Below, piece after piece: positions 27,688 to 36,050 of a stretch of DNA of 64,000 nucleotides. The stretch comes from UBA668 sp963720695. Lineage in GTDB: Bacteria; Actinomycetota; Acidimicrobiia; Acidimicrobiales; Ilumatobacteraceae. A program made the position numbers and the translations under genes. Positions within the stretch are counted from its first letter, which is position 1. The number at the start of each line of letters is the position of its first letter. Location: the NCBI GenBank assembly GCA_963720695.1, contig CAVRGG010000007.1, forward strand, positions 620,001 to 684,000. Direction: 5' to 3'. Below the pieces are notes generated by a model. That model made no database searches, was not told where the DNA came from, and saw nothing but the letters and a program-made list of their open reading frames with translations.

Positions 27688-28326
27688 TCACTCAGCGGCG
27701 GGAGCCGCGTCCTCGCCGTCAGCGTCGCCTTCGGCCTCGTCGGTCGCGGCGTCGGCCTCGGCCTCGGCAGCAGCGGTGACGAGCACGGTGACCACCGGCA
27801 TGTCGGGATCGCCCAGCGAGGTGACGCCCTTGGGCATCGGCACGTCGGAGAGGCGGATGACGTCGTGGGGCTGCATGTCGGTGACGTCGATGACGAACTC
27901 GGCGGGGATGTTGCCCGGGGTGCAGGAGACCTCGATGGAGTCGACCGACGGGTCGACCAGGCCACCCTCGGCGGAGACGGCCTTGGCCTCGCCCTCGATG
28001 CGCAGCGGCACGTGGACGGTGATCTCCTGGTTCATGTCGACGGTGAGGAAGTCGATGTGGCTCACGGTGCGGCGGACCGGGTGGCGCTGGACGTCCTTGA
28101 CCACGGCCGGGTAGGTCGTGCCGGCGACCTCGAGCGAGAGGACGGTGTTCACGCCGGCGGCGCCGCTGAGGGCGAGGCGCAGCTCGCGGCGCTCGACGGA
28201 GACGCTGATGGGGGTGATGCCCTGGCCGTACAGCGTGCCCGGGATGTGCCCCTCGGCGCGGAGCCGACGAGCGGCGGACGAACCGGTGGCAGTGCGGGAC
28301 TGGGCGACGAGCTTGCTAGCGGACAT
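27688..28326 (-). CDS. rplY: Large-subunit ribosomal protein bL25 (Ctc form)
   Basis: bL25 binds 5S rRNA; the long TL5/Ctc form has an additional C-terminal domain. The 212 residues show the 5S-binding N-terminal domain (TGSSAARRLRAEGHIPGTLY) and the beta domain of the Ctc type (IPAEFVIDVTDMQPHDVIRL), ending in an acidic Ala/Glu/Asp tail of about 25 residues. It lies 75 bases after prs and 13 before pth, the standard actinobacterial order. Confidence 0.95.
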   Translation of the reverse strand: MSASKLVAQSRTATGSSAARRLRAEGHIPGTLYGQGITPISVSVERRELRLALSGAAGVNTVLSLEVAGTTYPAVVKDVQRHPVRRTVSHIDFLTVDMNQEITVHVPLRIEGEAKAVSAEGGLVDPSVDSIEVSCTPGNIPAEFVIDVTDMQPHDVIRLSDVPMPKGVTSLGDPDMPVVTVLVTAAAEAEADAATDEAEGDADGEDAAPAAE

Positions 28327-28401
28327 GACGGGCCTCGATCAATGGCGTGACAGAACAGCCTGTGAGCCTATCGGGGGGATGCCCGAGCGACAATGGAGCG
28401 G

Positions 28402-29391
28402 TCAGGCCTGATTTTCCCCGCCGAAGATCTCGCTGACGCTGGTGTCGTCGAACACGGCGTTGAGGGCGTCGGCGATGAGCGGAGCGATCGACAGGACCTC
28501 GATCTTGTCGATCTGCTTCTCAGGAGGCAGCGGCAGCGTGTTGGTGAGCACCACCCTGGTGATGACGGAGTTCTTCAGCCGGTCGATGGCCGGCCCGCTG
28601 AGCACGGCGTGCGTCGCCATGGCCCACACCTCGGTCGCGCCGCGGGCCATCAGGACCTCGGCGGCGGACACGATGGTGCCGCCGGAATCGATCATGTCGT
28701 CGTTGAGGATGCACAGGCGGCCCGAGACGTCGCCCATGACCTCCTTGGCCTCGGCCACATTGGTGGTGCCCTTGGGGCGTCGCTTGTAGATGAAGGCGAG
28801 GTCGGAGCCGACGTCGCTGAGGTGCGAGGCCATCCGCTCGGCGACCTTGATGCGTCCGGCGTCGGGGGCGACGATCACGGGCGCCTCGGCATGGGTGCGT
28901 ACGTAGTTCTCCAGCACGGGCATGGCCGTGAGGTGGTCGACCGGGCCCTCGAAGAACCCCTGGATCTGACCGCTGTGCAGGTCGATGCTGACCATCCGCT
29001 TGGCGCCGGCGGCCTTGAACAGGTCCGCCACCATGCGCGCCGTGATCGGCTCACGTCCCTCGGCCTTGCGGTCCTGGCGGGCGTATCCGTAGAACGGGCA
29101 CACTGCCGTGATCCGTTTGGCGGACGCCCGGTAGGCGGCGTCGATCATGATCAGCTGCTCCATGATGGAGTCGTTGATGCTGCGTCCGTCGTGGCCACAG
29201 TGGGTCTGCATGATGAAGACGTCCGACCCGCGGATGCTCTCGCCGAAGCGGACGCGGATCTCGCCGTTGGCGAACTGCACGATGCCGGGGTTGCCGAGGT
29301 CGGTGCCGAGGTGGGCCGCCACCTCCTGAGCGAGTGCAGGATGGGTGCGCCCCGAGTAGAGCGACATCCTCTTGGTGGTGACCTTCTCCAT
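28402..29391 (-). CDS. prs: Ribose-phosphate pyrophosphokinase
   Basis: Makes PRPP from ribose 5-phosphate and ATP for nucleotide, His and Trp synthesis. The 329-residue protein has the class I features: FANGEIRVRFGESIRG, YGYARQDRK (flexible loop), SIDLHSGQIQGFF, and the PRPP-binding loop CILNDDMIDSGGTI. GGGAG lies 6 bases before ATG 29391. It follows the shortened glmU by 24 bases; the pairing links UDP-sugar and PRPP supply as in other actinobacteria. Confidence 0.97.
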   Translation of the reverse strand: MEKVTTKRMSLYSGRTHPALAQEVAAHLGTDLGNPGIVQFANGEIRVRFGESIRGSDVFIMQTHCGHDGRSINDSIMEQLIMIDAAYRASAKRITAVCPFYGYARQDRKAEGREPITARMVADLFKAAGAKRMVSIDLHSGQIQGFFEGPVDHLTAMPVLENYVRTHAEAPVIVAPDAGRIKVAERMASHLSDVGSDLAFIYKRRPKGTTNVAEAKEVMGDVSGRLCILNDDMIDSGGTIVSAAEVLMARGATEVWAMATHAVLSGPAIDRLKNSVITRVVLTNTLPLPPEKQIDKIEVLSIAPLIADALNAVFDDTSVSEIFGGENQA

Positions 29392-29415
29392 GCTGCTCCC
29401 GGGGTGCGGTGTAGT

Positions 29416-30513
29416 TCAGTCGGCAGGCGCAGTGTAGAAGGCGCCGGTGACCGACCCCGCAGCCACCGTGCTGCCGGGGGGAAGAAACGCGTACGGACCG
29501 ACCCGCGCGTCGGGTCCGATCTCGCTGTCGTGGCCGACCGCGTGCTCCACGATCGCCCCGTCACCGACGGTGCAATCGACCAGTCGGGTGTCGGGTCCGA
29601 TCTCGCATCCGTCACCGACGACGGTGTCGCCCTGGAGGATGCTGCCCGGGTAGATCGTGACGTCGCGGCCGAGGCGGACGGTGACGTCGACGAAGGTCTG
29701 GCGAGGGTCGAGCATGGTGACACCGTTGAGGAGCCAGCGACGGTTGGTACGAGAGCGCAGCTCGCGCTCGGCGAGCGCCAGCTGCCAGCGATCGTTGACG
29801 CCACGGGTCTCTGCCTCAGGAGCCTGGACGCAGCCGATGCGGTGGCCCATCGCTGCCAGCGAGCCGATCACGTCGGTGAGGTAGTACTCGCCCTGTGAGT
29901 TGTCGGGGCTGAGGTGACGAAGGGCGGGCCCGAGCAGATCCCGTCTGAACGCGTACATGCTGGTGCAGACCTCGCGGATCGCGCGTTCGTCGGGTGTGGC
30001 GTCGCGTTCCTCGACGATGCGCAGGACCCGGCCGTCGCCGTCTTTCGACGGCGCCCGGACCACCCGCCCGTATCCGGTCGGGTCGTCGAGCACGCTCGTG
30101 ATGAGCGTGGCCGCGTACTCGTTCGCGTTGTGCGCGGCGACGAGCAGGTCGAGCGAAGGCGCTTGCAGCAGCGGTGTGTCGCCGGGGAGCACGATCACGG
30201 TGGAGTTGTCGTCGAGGTCGTCGCCGGGGAATGCGCCGAGACCCACCATGGCCGCGTCGCCGGTGCCGCGTTGCACGGTCTGCTCGACGAACGTGACGTG
30301 GGCCCAGTCCGGAGCCTGTTCCTGCACCTTCTTGGTGACTCGCTCGGCGCCGTGGCCGACGACGACGACGGTGCGTTCGGGCGAGACGGCTTCGAGCGCG
30401 TGGATGACGTGCATGACCATCGGCCGTCCGCAGATCAGGTGGAGCGGTTTGGGCCGGGTGGACCGCATGCGAGACCCCTCGCCGGCGGCCAGCACGATCG
30501 CGGAGACTGTCAT
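29416..30513 (-). CDS. glmU: GlmU-type N-acetylglucosamine-1-phosphate uridyltransferase, acetyltransferase half missing
   Basis: The 365-residue protein keeps the pyrophosphorylase domain (AIVLAAGEGSRMRSTRPKPL, QRGTGDAAMVGL, GEYYLTDVIGSLAAMGH) and begins a left-handed beta-helix (DVTVRLGRDVTIYPGSILQG, GPDTRLVDCTVGDGAIVEHA). Typical GlmU has about 460-490 residues; the second half of the helix with the acetyl-transfer His and the Asn/Tyr CoA-site residues is absent. The stop lies 24 bases before prs, so a frameshift cannot restore it. UTP-dependent activation of GlcNAc-1-P should work, but acetylation of GlcN-1-P would need another enzyme. Its ATG overlaps the hxlR stop (ATGA). Confidence 0.88.
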   Translation of the reverse strand: MTVSAIVLAAGEGSRMRSTRPKPLHLICGRPMVMHVIHALEAVSPERTVVVVGHGAERVTKKVQEQAPDWAHVTFVEQTVQRGTGDAAMVGLGAFPGDDLDDNSTVIVLPGDTPLLQAPSLDLLVAAHNANEYAATLITSVLDDPTGYGRVVRAPSKDGDGRVLRIVEERDATPDERAIREVCTSMYAFRRDLLGPALRHLSPDNSQGEYYLTDVIGSLAAMGHRIGCVQAPEAETRGVNDRWQLALAERELRSRTNRRWLLNGVTMLDPRQTFVDVTVRLGRDVTIYPGSILQGDTVVGDGCEIGPDTRLVDCTVGDGAIVEHAVGHDSEIGPDARVGPYAFLPPGSTVAAGSVTGAFYTAPAD

Positions 30514-30941
30514 GTCTCCGTTCTATCGCGCGCGGGTACCCCGCGGATGGCTGCCGGGCCGAACGTCGTGGAGCAGTGACGGCACCAGAAGCCTTGCTCC
30601 AGCTCGGTGCCGCACGCGGCGTGGACGAGCACGATGTCGGCCTCGCCGTCCGCGAGGTGGTGCTCGCCCCATCGGATGATGGCGACCAGCGCAGGGGACA
30701 GGGCGACGCCGGCAGGGGTCAGTCGGTACTCGTAGCGCGGTGGATGGGCCTGGTACTGCTCCTTCGCCATCACCCCGCCCTCGACCAGGCGGCGGAGCCG
30801 GTTGGTGAGGATCGGGCGGGCGATGCCGAGGTCGACGCAGAAGTCGTCGAAGCGGCGCACACCGCGCAGTGCGGCGCGGATGATGAGGATGCTCCACCGG
30901 TCGCCCACCAGCTTGAGCGTGCGTTCGAGCGTCGTGGTCAT
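30510..30941 (-). CDS. HxlR-family winged-helix regulator
   Basis: A 143-residue DNA-binding protein of the HxlR/MarR-like winged-helix type (LVGDRWSILIIRAALRGVRR, GIARPILTNRLRRLVEGGVM). The C-terminal tail CGTELEQGFWCRHC has three cysteines that might bind metal or respond to oxidants. ATG 30941 is preferred because the HxlR domain starts there; TACAGT lies 9 bases upstream. It overlaps glmU by ATGA, so it heads the glmU-prs-rplY-pth operon, and is divergent from fbiC with 71 bases between. It may control itself and fbiC; the ligand is unknown. Confidence 0.88.
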   Translation of the reverse strand: MTTTLERTLKLVGDRWSILIIRAALRGVRRFDDFCVDLGIARPILTNRLRRLVEGGVMAKEQYQAHPPRYEYRLTPAGVALSPALVAIIRWGEHHLADGEADIVLVHAACGTELEQGFWCRHCSTTFGPAAIRGVPARDRTET

Positions 30942-31000
30942 TGCTCTCGGACTGTACCCGAGCGGATGCGAGCTGGGTTCTGGTTCGGAACTCACTGGGC

Positions 31001-31006
31001 TAAGGT
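31001..31006 (+). promoter_or_regulatory. Leaderless -10 hexamer TAAGGT before fbiC
   Basis: TAAGGT ends 6 bases before ATG 31013. The same hexamer with the same spacing precedes the DUF885 gene at 52139. GGTTCTG occurs at 30976 and again at 31004, overlapping the -10, and could be a pair of HxlR half-sites. Confidence 0.55.
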
Positions 31007-31012
31007 TCTGAA

Positions 31013-33358
31013 ATGGAACTGACCTCGTGGACGCTCGACGACCTCATGCACCGTGCCCGGGCGGTGCGCGACGCGGCGCACGGGTCGCGGGTCACCTACT
31101 CGCCCAAGGTCTTCATCCCGTTGACGATGCTGTGTCGCGACCGGTGCGGCTACTGCACGTTCGCCCAGCCGCCGGCGCGGCTGGTCTCGCCGTACCTCAC
31201 GCCCGAGCAGGTCCTGCGGATCGCGTCCGATGGTGCACGGGCAGGGTGCCACGAAGCCCTCTTCACGCTCGGCGAGCGACCCGAGGACCGCTACGACGTC
31301 GCCCGCGAGTGGTTGCACGCGAACGGTTACGAGAGCACCGTCCACTACCTGCACGACATGGCCGCGCTCGTGCTCGCCGAGACCGGCCTGCTGCCGCACG
31401 CGAACGCCGGCGCGCTCGACATCGACGAGCTGCGCCTCCTCTCGGAGGTCTCGCCCAGCCAGGGCATGATGATCGAGACCCTTCGCGACGATCTGCCGTG
31501 TCACCGTGGCGCGCCGGACAAGGTGCCTGCTCGGCGGCTGGCCACGCTGGACGCAGCGGGAGAGCTGCAGATCCCGTTCACCACCGGGATCCTCGTGGGC
31601 ATCGGGGAGGACCGAGTCGATCGGATCGCCGCGCTGGAGGCCATCGCCGCATCCCACCGCCGGCACGGTCATGTGCAGGAGGTGATCGTCCAGAACTTCC
31701 TCCCCAAGCCGGGCACCGGGATGCAACACGAGCCGGCCTGCCCCGAGGACGAGTACCTGTGGTCCATCGCCGTCGCTCGACTGATCCTGCCGCCGGAGAT
31801 CCACCTGCAGGCGCCGCCCAACCTCAGCGACGACTTCGGCGTCCTGCTCGACGCGGGGATCGACGACTGGGGCGGCGTGTCGCCGGTGACCGCGGACCAC
31901 GTGAACCCGGAGCGACCGTGGCCGGCACTCGATCGCCTGCGCGAGGTCACCGAGGCGAAGGGGTACGCCCTCGCCCCCAGGCTGACGGTCCACCCCGAGT
32001 TCGTCCGCGATCCGCAGCGTTGGCTGCGTCCGCCCGTGCGCTTCGCGGTGATGGACCGCAGCGACGCCGAAGGTCTCGGCCGCGACGATCCCGGCTCGTG
32101 CTGGCCCGAGAAGGTGACCGCCTCGGACGTGGTGCTCGACGGCGCGGAGGTGGTCCTGGTCGGTCATCGCTCGACCCAGTGGTACTCCGGCGCGACGCAG
32201 CCACCCCCGGTGCTGCTCCCGGCCCGCCGCCGTGGCGAGGTGCGGGGCCCGGTCGCGGAGGTGCTGGCCGGAGTCCGCTCCGGTCAGGAGGTCGGGTTCG
32301 ACGAGATCGTGTCGCTGTTCCGTGCCCGCGGGCCCGAGGTGGCCGCGGTCGCCGAACTCGCGGACGCACTTCGTCACGACGCCGTCGGCGACGCGATCAC
32401 GTGGGTCCACAACCGCAACATCAACTACACCAACGTGTGCACGTTCAAGTGTCGCTTCTGCGGGTTCTCCAAGGGCCCGCTGTCGCTGAACCTGCGCGGC
32501 ACGCCGTACCTGTTGACGCTCGACGACATCGCCCAGCGCGCCCGCGAGGCGTGGGACATGGGTGCCACCGAGGTGACGTTGCAGGGCGGCATCCATCCCA
32601 ACTTCGACGGCGACTACTACATCGACGTCACCCGCGCCGTGAAGGACGCGGTGCCCGGCATGCACGTGCACGGTTTCACCGCGCTCGAGGTCACCGAGGG
32701 CGCCAAGCGTCTGGGTGAGGACCTGGCCACCTACCTGCGGCGGTTGAAGGACGCAGGGCTCGCGTCGCTCCCGGGCACGGCCGCCGAGATCCTCGACGAC
32801 GAGGTGCGCGCGGTGCTGTGTCCGGACAAGATCACCACGGACGAATGGCTCGACTGTCATGCTGCGGCACACGACGTGGGGCTGGGTTCGAACGTCACCA
32901 TCATGTTCGGGTCGATCGAACATCCCGAGTCGTGGGCACGGCACATCCTGCGGACCCGGGCACTGCAGAAGGTCACCGGCGGGTTCACCGAGTTCGTCGG
33001 CCTGCCGTTCGTGCACATGGCGTCGCCGATCTACCTCCAGCGAGCGTCGCGTCGCGGTCCGACGTTCCGCGAGACGCTGCTGATGCACGCCGTCGCCCGC
33101 ATCGCCTACCGGGGACACATCGACAACATCCAGCTGTCGTGGGTCAAGATCGGCGGTGCCGGTGCGCTGCAGCTGCTGCAGGCCGGGTGCAACGACCTGG
33201 GCGGCACGCTGATGGACGAGAACATCTCACGCGCCGCGGGTGCGGCTCACGGGCAGGGGATGACCGAGTCGTCCTTCGCCGAGATGGTGGGCCCGCTCGG
33301 CCGTCGCCTGCAGCAGCGCACGACGTCGTACGGGCTGGTGGACTCAGTGGGTCATTGA
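31013..33358 (+). CDS. fbiC: FO synthase, CofG-CofH fusion (F420 biosynthesis)
   Basis: FbiC joins tyrosine to 5-amino-6-ribitylamino-uracil and cyclises it to FO, the chromophore of coenzyme F420. The 781-residue protein contains two radical-SAM domains: CofG in the N-terminal half with CRDRCGYCTF, and CofH in the C-terminal half with CTFKCRFCGF, each holding a Cx3Cx2C iron-sulfur site. This fused form is characteristic of actinobacteria. It is leaderless from ATG 31013 and monocistronic; its stop overlaps the end of the convergent aldolase gene. Its presence means the organism makes F420. Confidence 0.97.
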   Translation: MELTSWTLDDLMHRARAVRDAAHGSRVTYSPKVFIPLTMLCRDRCGYCTFAQPPARLVSPYLTPEQVLRIASDGARAGCHEALFTLGERPEDRYDVAREWLHANGYESTVHYLHDMAALVLAETGLLPHANAGALDIDELRLLSEVSPSQGMMIETLRDDLPCHRGAPDKVPARRLATLDAAGELQIPFTTGILVGIGEDRVDRIAALEAIAASHRRHGHVQEVIVQNFLPKPGTGMQHEPACPEDEYLWSIAVARLILPPEIHLQAPPNLSDDFGVLLDAGIDDWGGVSPVTADHVNPERPWPALDRLREVTEAKGYALAPRLTVHPEFVRDPQRWLRPPVRFAVMDRSDAEGLGRDDPGSCWPEKVTASDVVLDGAEVVLVGHRSTQWYSGATQPPPVLLPARRRGEVRGPVAEVLAGVRSGQEVGFDEIVSLFRARGPEVAAVAELADALRHDAVGDAITWVHNRNINYTNVCTFKCRFCGFSKGPLSLNLRGTPYLLTLDDIAQRAREAWDMGATEVTLQGGIHPNFDGDYYIDVTRAVKDAVPGMHVHGFTALEVTEGAKRLGEDLATYLRRLKDAGLASLPGTAAEILDDEVRAVLCPDKITTDEWLDCHAAAHDVGLGSNVTIMFGSIEHPESWARHILRTRALQKVTGGFTEFVGLPFVHMASPIYLQRASRRGPTFRETLLMHAVARIAYRGHIDNIQLSWVKIGGAGALQLLQAGCNDLGGTLMDENISRAAGAAHGQGMTESSFAEMVGPLGRRLQQRTTSYGLVDSVGH

Positions 33359-34134
33359 CCGCGCAGGCTCGACGGCCCCGTGACGACCGACGGGTCGGGG
33401 ACCCCGGTGCGCAGCAGCCATTGGAACGAATGCCAACCCGCCGCATGCGTTCCCACGCTGCCGCGGGCCGCCATCGCCGCGTCGTGACCGATCGGCCGCG
33501 CGCCGGGCGCCTTGAGGTGAGCCTCGGCCGTGCGCTCCATCACGACGAAGAAGCCGACCGCCTCGTCGACCGATCGACCGACCGTGAGCAGACCGTGGTT
33601 GCGCAGGATGACCGCCTTGGTGCCGCCGAGCGCGGCAGCGATCCGCTTCCCGCCGTCGGTCGACATGACGTCGACCTCCTCGTCGTCGAACAGCTCGTGG
33701 TCGTCGTAGAACGCGCACGCCTCCTGGGTGATCGGTCGCAGCCGCTCGACCAGCGCCGAGAACGGCGTGCCCGACGGTGTGTGCGTGTGAGCAGCGCTGA
33801 TGACGTCGGGGCGGGCCTCGTGGATCGGCCAGTGGATGTGGTACGCCGCGCGATTGATCTCGCCGTGGCCGTCGACCACCGATCCGTCGGGGCCGACCAG
33901 GACCAGGTCATCGACGGTCACCTGGTGGAACGGCACGCCGTAGCGGGCGAGCCAGAAGTGGTCGAGCCGCTCGGGGTCCCGTGCCGAGATGTGGCCGTCG
34001 CCGAGCGAGCCCCATCGCTGCGATCCGAACACCCGGTAGGCCAGCGCCAGGCGCACCTTGCGGTGGGCGCGCTGCGCGGCGACATCGGGGATCTCGGGCT
34101 CGTCGTCGGACGGGGAGAGCACGTCGTACGGCAC
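33352..34134 (-). CDS. Class II aldolase/adducin family protein
   Basis: A 260-residue zinc-dependent class II aldolase-type protein. The metal ligands are visible in AAHTHTPSGT and RNHGLLTVG, with a conserved Glu further on (HELFDDEEVDV). The N-terminal RKVRLALAYRVFG...GHISARDP is typical of the branch that acts on non-phosphorylated or unknown substrates. GTG 34134 is used because TATGAT lies 6 bases upstream; an ATG at 34158 is in frame but falls outside the promoter. It converges on fbiC with a 7-base overlap and lies just downstream of tRNA-Gln. The substrate is unknown. Confidence 0.88.
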   Translation of the reverse strand: MPYDVLSPSDDEPEIPDVAAQRAHRKVRLALAYRVFGSQRWGSLGDGHISARDPERLDHFWLARYGVPFHQVTVDDLVLVGPDGSVVDGHGEINRAAYHIHWPIHEARPDVISAAHTHTPSGTPFSALVERLRPITQEACAFYDDHELFDDEEVDVMSTDGGKRIAAALGGTKAVILRNHGLLTVGRSVDEAVGFFVVMERTAEAHLKAPGARPIGHDAAMAARGSVGTHAAGWHSFQWLLRTGVPDPSVVTGPSSLRGQ

Positions 34135-34140
34135 GGACCG

Positions 34141-34146
34141 ATCATA
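34141..34146 (-). promoter_or_regulatory. Leaderless -10 hexamer TATGAT
   Basis: A near-consensus -10 on the minus strand ending 6 bases before GTG 34134; it decides the start of the aldolase gene. Confidence 0.6.
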
Positions 34147-34169
34147 GGACCGACGCATGACGGTCGCAG

Positions 34170-34240
34170 TTCCGGGGAGAGGGCTCGAACCCCTATAAGC
34201 GGCACCAAAAACCGCTGTCCTACCATTGAACGACCCCGGA
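34170..34240 (-). tRNA. tRNA-Gln (anticodon TTG)
   Basis: Read on the minus strand, TCCGGGG pairs with CCCCGGA as the 7-bp acceptor stem. The D stem is GTTC/GGAC, the anticodon stem GCGGT/GCCGC with loop TTTTGGT (anticodon TTG), then a 4-base variable region, and the T stem AGGGG/CCTCT with loop TTCGAGC. The discriminator base is A. CCA is not encoded. No integrase or duplicated 3' end is seen beside it. Confidence 0.95.
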
Positions 34241-34337
34241 CAGACGGTGCCGAGGCTAGCGGCGACCCCGATTGCTGGCACGGGGTTTGCCGCGGGGTTT
34301 GGCCGAGGGGGTCGCGCCCGATAGCGTCTCACGAGCT

Positions 34338-34439
34338 ATGGGTTCATTGATCAAGAAGCGCCGTAAGCGCATGCGCAAGAAGAAGCACAAGAAGATGCTC
34401 CGCCGTACGCGGCACGCGCGCCAGCGCGGCAAGAAGTAA
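34338..34439 (+). CDS. Small ribosomal protein bS22 (AURKAIP1/COX24-like)
   Basis: A 33-residue, extremely basic peptide: MGSLIKKRRKRMRKKKHKK followed by MLRRTRHARQRGKK. It matches the actinobacterial 30S protein bS22, an 'AURKAIP1/COX24 domain' peptide of 32-33 residues that binds near the decoding centre. It starts with ATG 34338; TAGCGT at 34322-34327 may be its -10. It stands alone between tRNA-Gln and a strong hairpin that separates it from ispE. Because it is so short it is easily missed. Confidence 0.93.
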   Translation: MGSLIKKRRKRMRKKKHKKMLRRTRHARQRGKK

Positions 34440-34470
34440 CGCTTCTCCTTTCCAATTTCAGTTCGCTGTC

Positions 34471-34503
34471 ACCGACCGCCCGCGTTCACCGTGGGCGGTC
34501 GGT
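34471..34503. terminator. Bidirectional hairpin between bS22 and ispE genes
   Basis: A perfect 11-bp stem, ACCGACCGCCC (34471-34481) with GGGCGGTCGGT (34493-34503), loop 11 bases. The ispE stop codon lies in the loop. There is no T-run on either side, so termination would depend on the stem alone. Confidence 0.6.
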
Positions 34504-35226
34504 GCGCGTCAGCACCACGAACGCATCGGGAAGTGCCGACACGAGATCGTGGTGATGGCCCCGGAGGAACCAGGTCGCGCCGCTGCCGGCGAGTGTGGGA
34601 GCGGTGCCACTGACCGCTCGGATCCGGTCTCGCCACAGGGCAAGACCCGGCGCCACCGCGAGTGCCGCGGGCTCCAGGTCGTTCGGGCCGTCCACGCGAG
34701 GAGCATCGAGCGCGTCCCAGGCCCGGTAGGCAGCCGGCGTGCTCACCGCCAGCGGTGGGATCACCAGCGTGATGTCCTCGGCTTCGAACGGCAACGGCTC
34801 GACGATCTCGCCGATGCCCGTGACCCGAGCGCGACCGCCGACGAGACAGAAGCTCACATCGGCGCCGAGGCGCGACGCGCCGACCAGGTCGTCGTAGCCG
34901 GCCCATCGCAGCACGGCAGCGGCATCGGCCGAACCGCCGCCCAGCCCGCCGCCGTGGGGGATCACCTTGTGGAGGTGGACCGCGGCGCGGCGGCCGACGA
35001 GCAGCAGCGCCTTCGCGACCAGGTTCGACCGGTCGAGCGGCATCCCGTGCGCGAACGGCCCGTCGGCGGTGAGCGCGTCGCCTCCTGGCGTGATGGTGAC
35101 CGTGTCCGCCCAGTCCAACGTGACCATCTCGGCGTCGATGAGGTGATAGCCGTCGTCGCGGACTCCCGTGATGCGCAGGGACAGCGTCAATTTGGCGGGC
35201 GCCGCCAGTTGGACGGGACCGGTCAC
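34486..35226 (-). CDS. ispE: 4-diphosphocytidyl-2-C-methyl-D-erythritol kinase
   Basis: A GHMP kinase of the MEP isoprenoid pathway that phosphorylates CDP-ME. The 246-residue protein has AAPAKLTLSLRITGVRDDGY with the active-site Lys, the ATP-binding loop PHGGGLGGGSADAAAVL and the third GHMP motif TLAGSGATWF. It is slightly shorter than the usual 280-300 residues. GTG 35226 overlaps the stop of rsmA (GTGA), giving the conserved rsmA-ispE pair. Confidence 0.94.
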   Translation of the reverse strand: MTGPVQLAAPAKLTLSLRITGVRDDGYHLIDAEMVTLDWADTVTITPGGDALTADGPFAHGMPLDRSNLVAKALLLVGRRAAVHLHKVIPHGGGLGGGSADAAAVLRWAGYDDLVGASRLGADVSFCLVGGRARVTGIGEIVEPLPFEAEDITLVIPPLAVSTPAAYRAWDALDAPRVDGPNDLEPAALAVAPGLALWRDRIRAVSGTAPTLAGSGATWFLRGHHHDLVSALPDAFVVLTRTDRPR

Positions 35227-36050
35227 TGGGCCGCCCTCCACGCGAGAGCGAGCGCACCCCACTCCTGGACGTCGAGTTCCTCGGGTCGTCGCTGGCTGTC
35301 GATGCCCGCAGCAGCGAAGGTCTCGGGCGTCACCACCTCGGCGAGCGAGCGACGGAGCATCTTGCGACGCTGGCCGAAGGCGGTCCGCATCAGGTGGAAC
35401 AGGTCGGCGGCGGGGGCGTCGACGGCCGGTTGCGGGCGTCGACGGATGTCGGCGAGGGCGGACTCGACGTTGGGTCGCGGTACGAACACGCTCGCCGGCA
35501 CGAGGCCTGCGATCCGGGCCGTCGCCCAATACGCGATCTTGACACTCACGGCGCCGTAGTGCTCGGTGCGTGCAGCAGCGCAGAAGCGCTCGGCGGCCTC
35601 GCGCTGGACCATCACGAGCATCCGCTCGATCTGGGGCACGTCGTCGAGCAGGTCGCACACGAGGGGGGTGGCGACGTTGTAGGGAAGGTTGGCGACGAGC
35701 ACCCACCCGCTCTCGTCGCCGAGCAGTTCACCCCAGTCGAGGTGCATCGCGTCGGCCTCGACGACGGTGACGTTCGCGTGGTCGGCGGTGATCTCGCGCA
35801 GCAGCGGCACGACGCCGCGGTCGACCTCGACGGCGATGACACGCGCACCGGTCTCGGCGAGCGCCAAGGTGAGCGATCCCAGTCCGGCACCGATCTCGAT
35901 CACACGGTCGTCGGGGCCGACCTCGGCGAGGCGAGCGATGCGCCGCACCGTGTTGGCGTCGGCCACGAAGTTCTGGCCGAGATCGCGGCGGGGGGCGAGC
36001 CCGTTGCGTGCCAGGAGTTCGTTGATGTCGCCGCGGTTGTGCACCGTCAC
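35223..36050 (-). CDS. rsmA: 16S rRNA (A1518/A1519) dimethyltransferase
   Basis: RsmA (KsgA) dimethylates two adenines in helix 45 of 16S rRNA late in 30S assembly. The 275-residue protein has the SAM-binding motifs DLGQNFV, VIEIGAGLGSLTLALAE and VVEADAMHLDW and the catalytic NLPYNVATPLV, followed by FVPRPNVESALADI. GTG 36050 overlaps the stop of the upstream DPBB-like gene (GTGA), and its own stop overlaps ispE, so three genes are translationally coupled. Confidence 0.96.
   Translation of the reverse strand: MTVHNRGDINELLARNGLAPRRDLGQNFVADANTVRRIARLAEVGPDDRVIEIGAGLGSLTLALAETGARVIAVEVDRGVVPLLREITADHANVTVVEADAMHLDWGELLGDESGWVLVANLPYNVATPLVCDLLDDVPQIERMLVMVQREAAERFCAAARTEHYGAVSVKIAYWATARIAGLVPASVFVPRPNVESALADIRRRPQPAVDAPAADLFHLMRTAFGQRRKMLRRSLAEVVTPETFAAAGIDSQRRPEELDVQEWGALALAWRAAQ

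Noticed and set aside
29391..29416. A frameshift that would restore the missing half of GlmU
   Set aside because: Only 24 bases lie between the glmU stop and the prs start, and no acetyltransferase sequence is found in any frame there.
34170..34240. tRNA-Gln as an integration site of a mobile element
   Set aside because: No integrase, no duplicated tRNA 3' end and no change of composition beside it.
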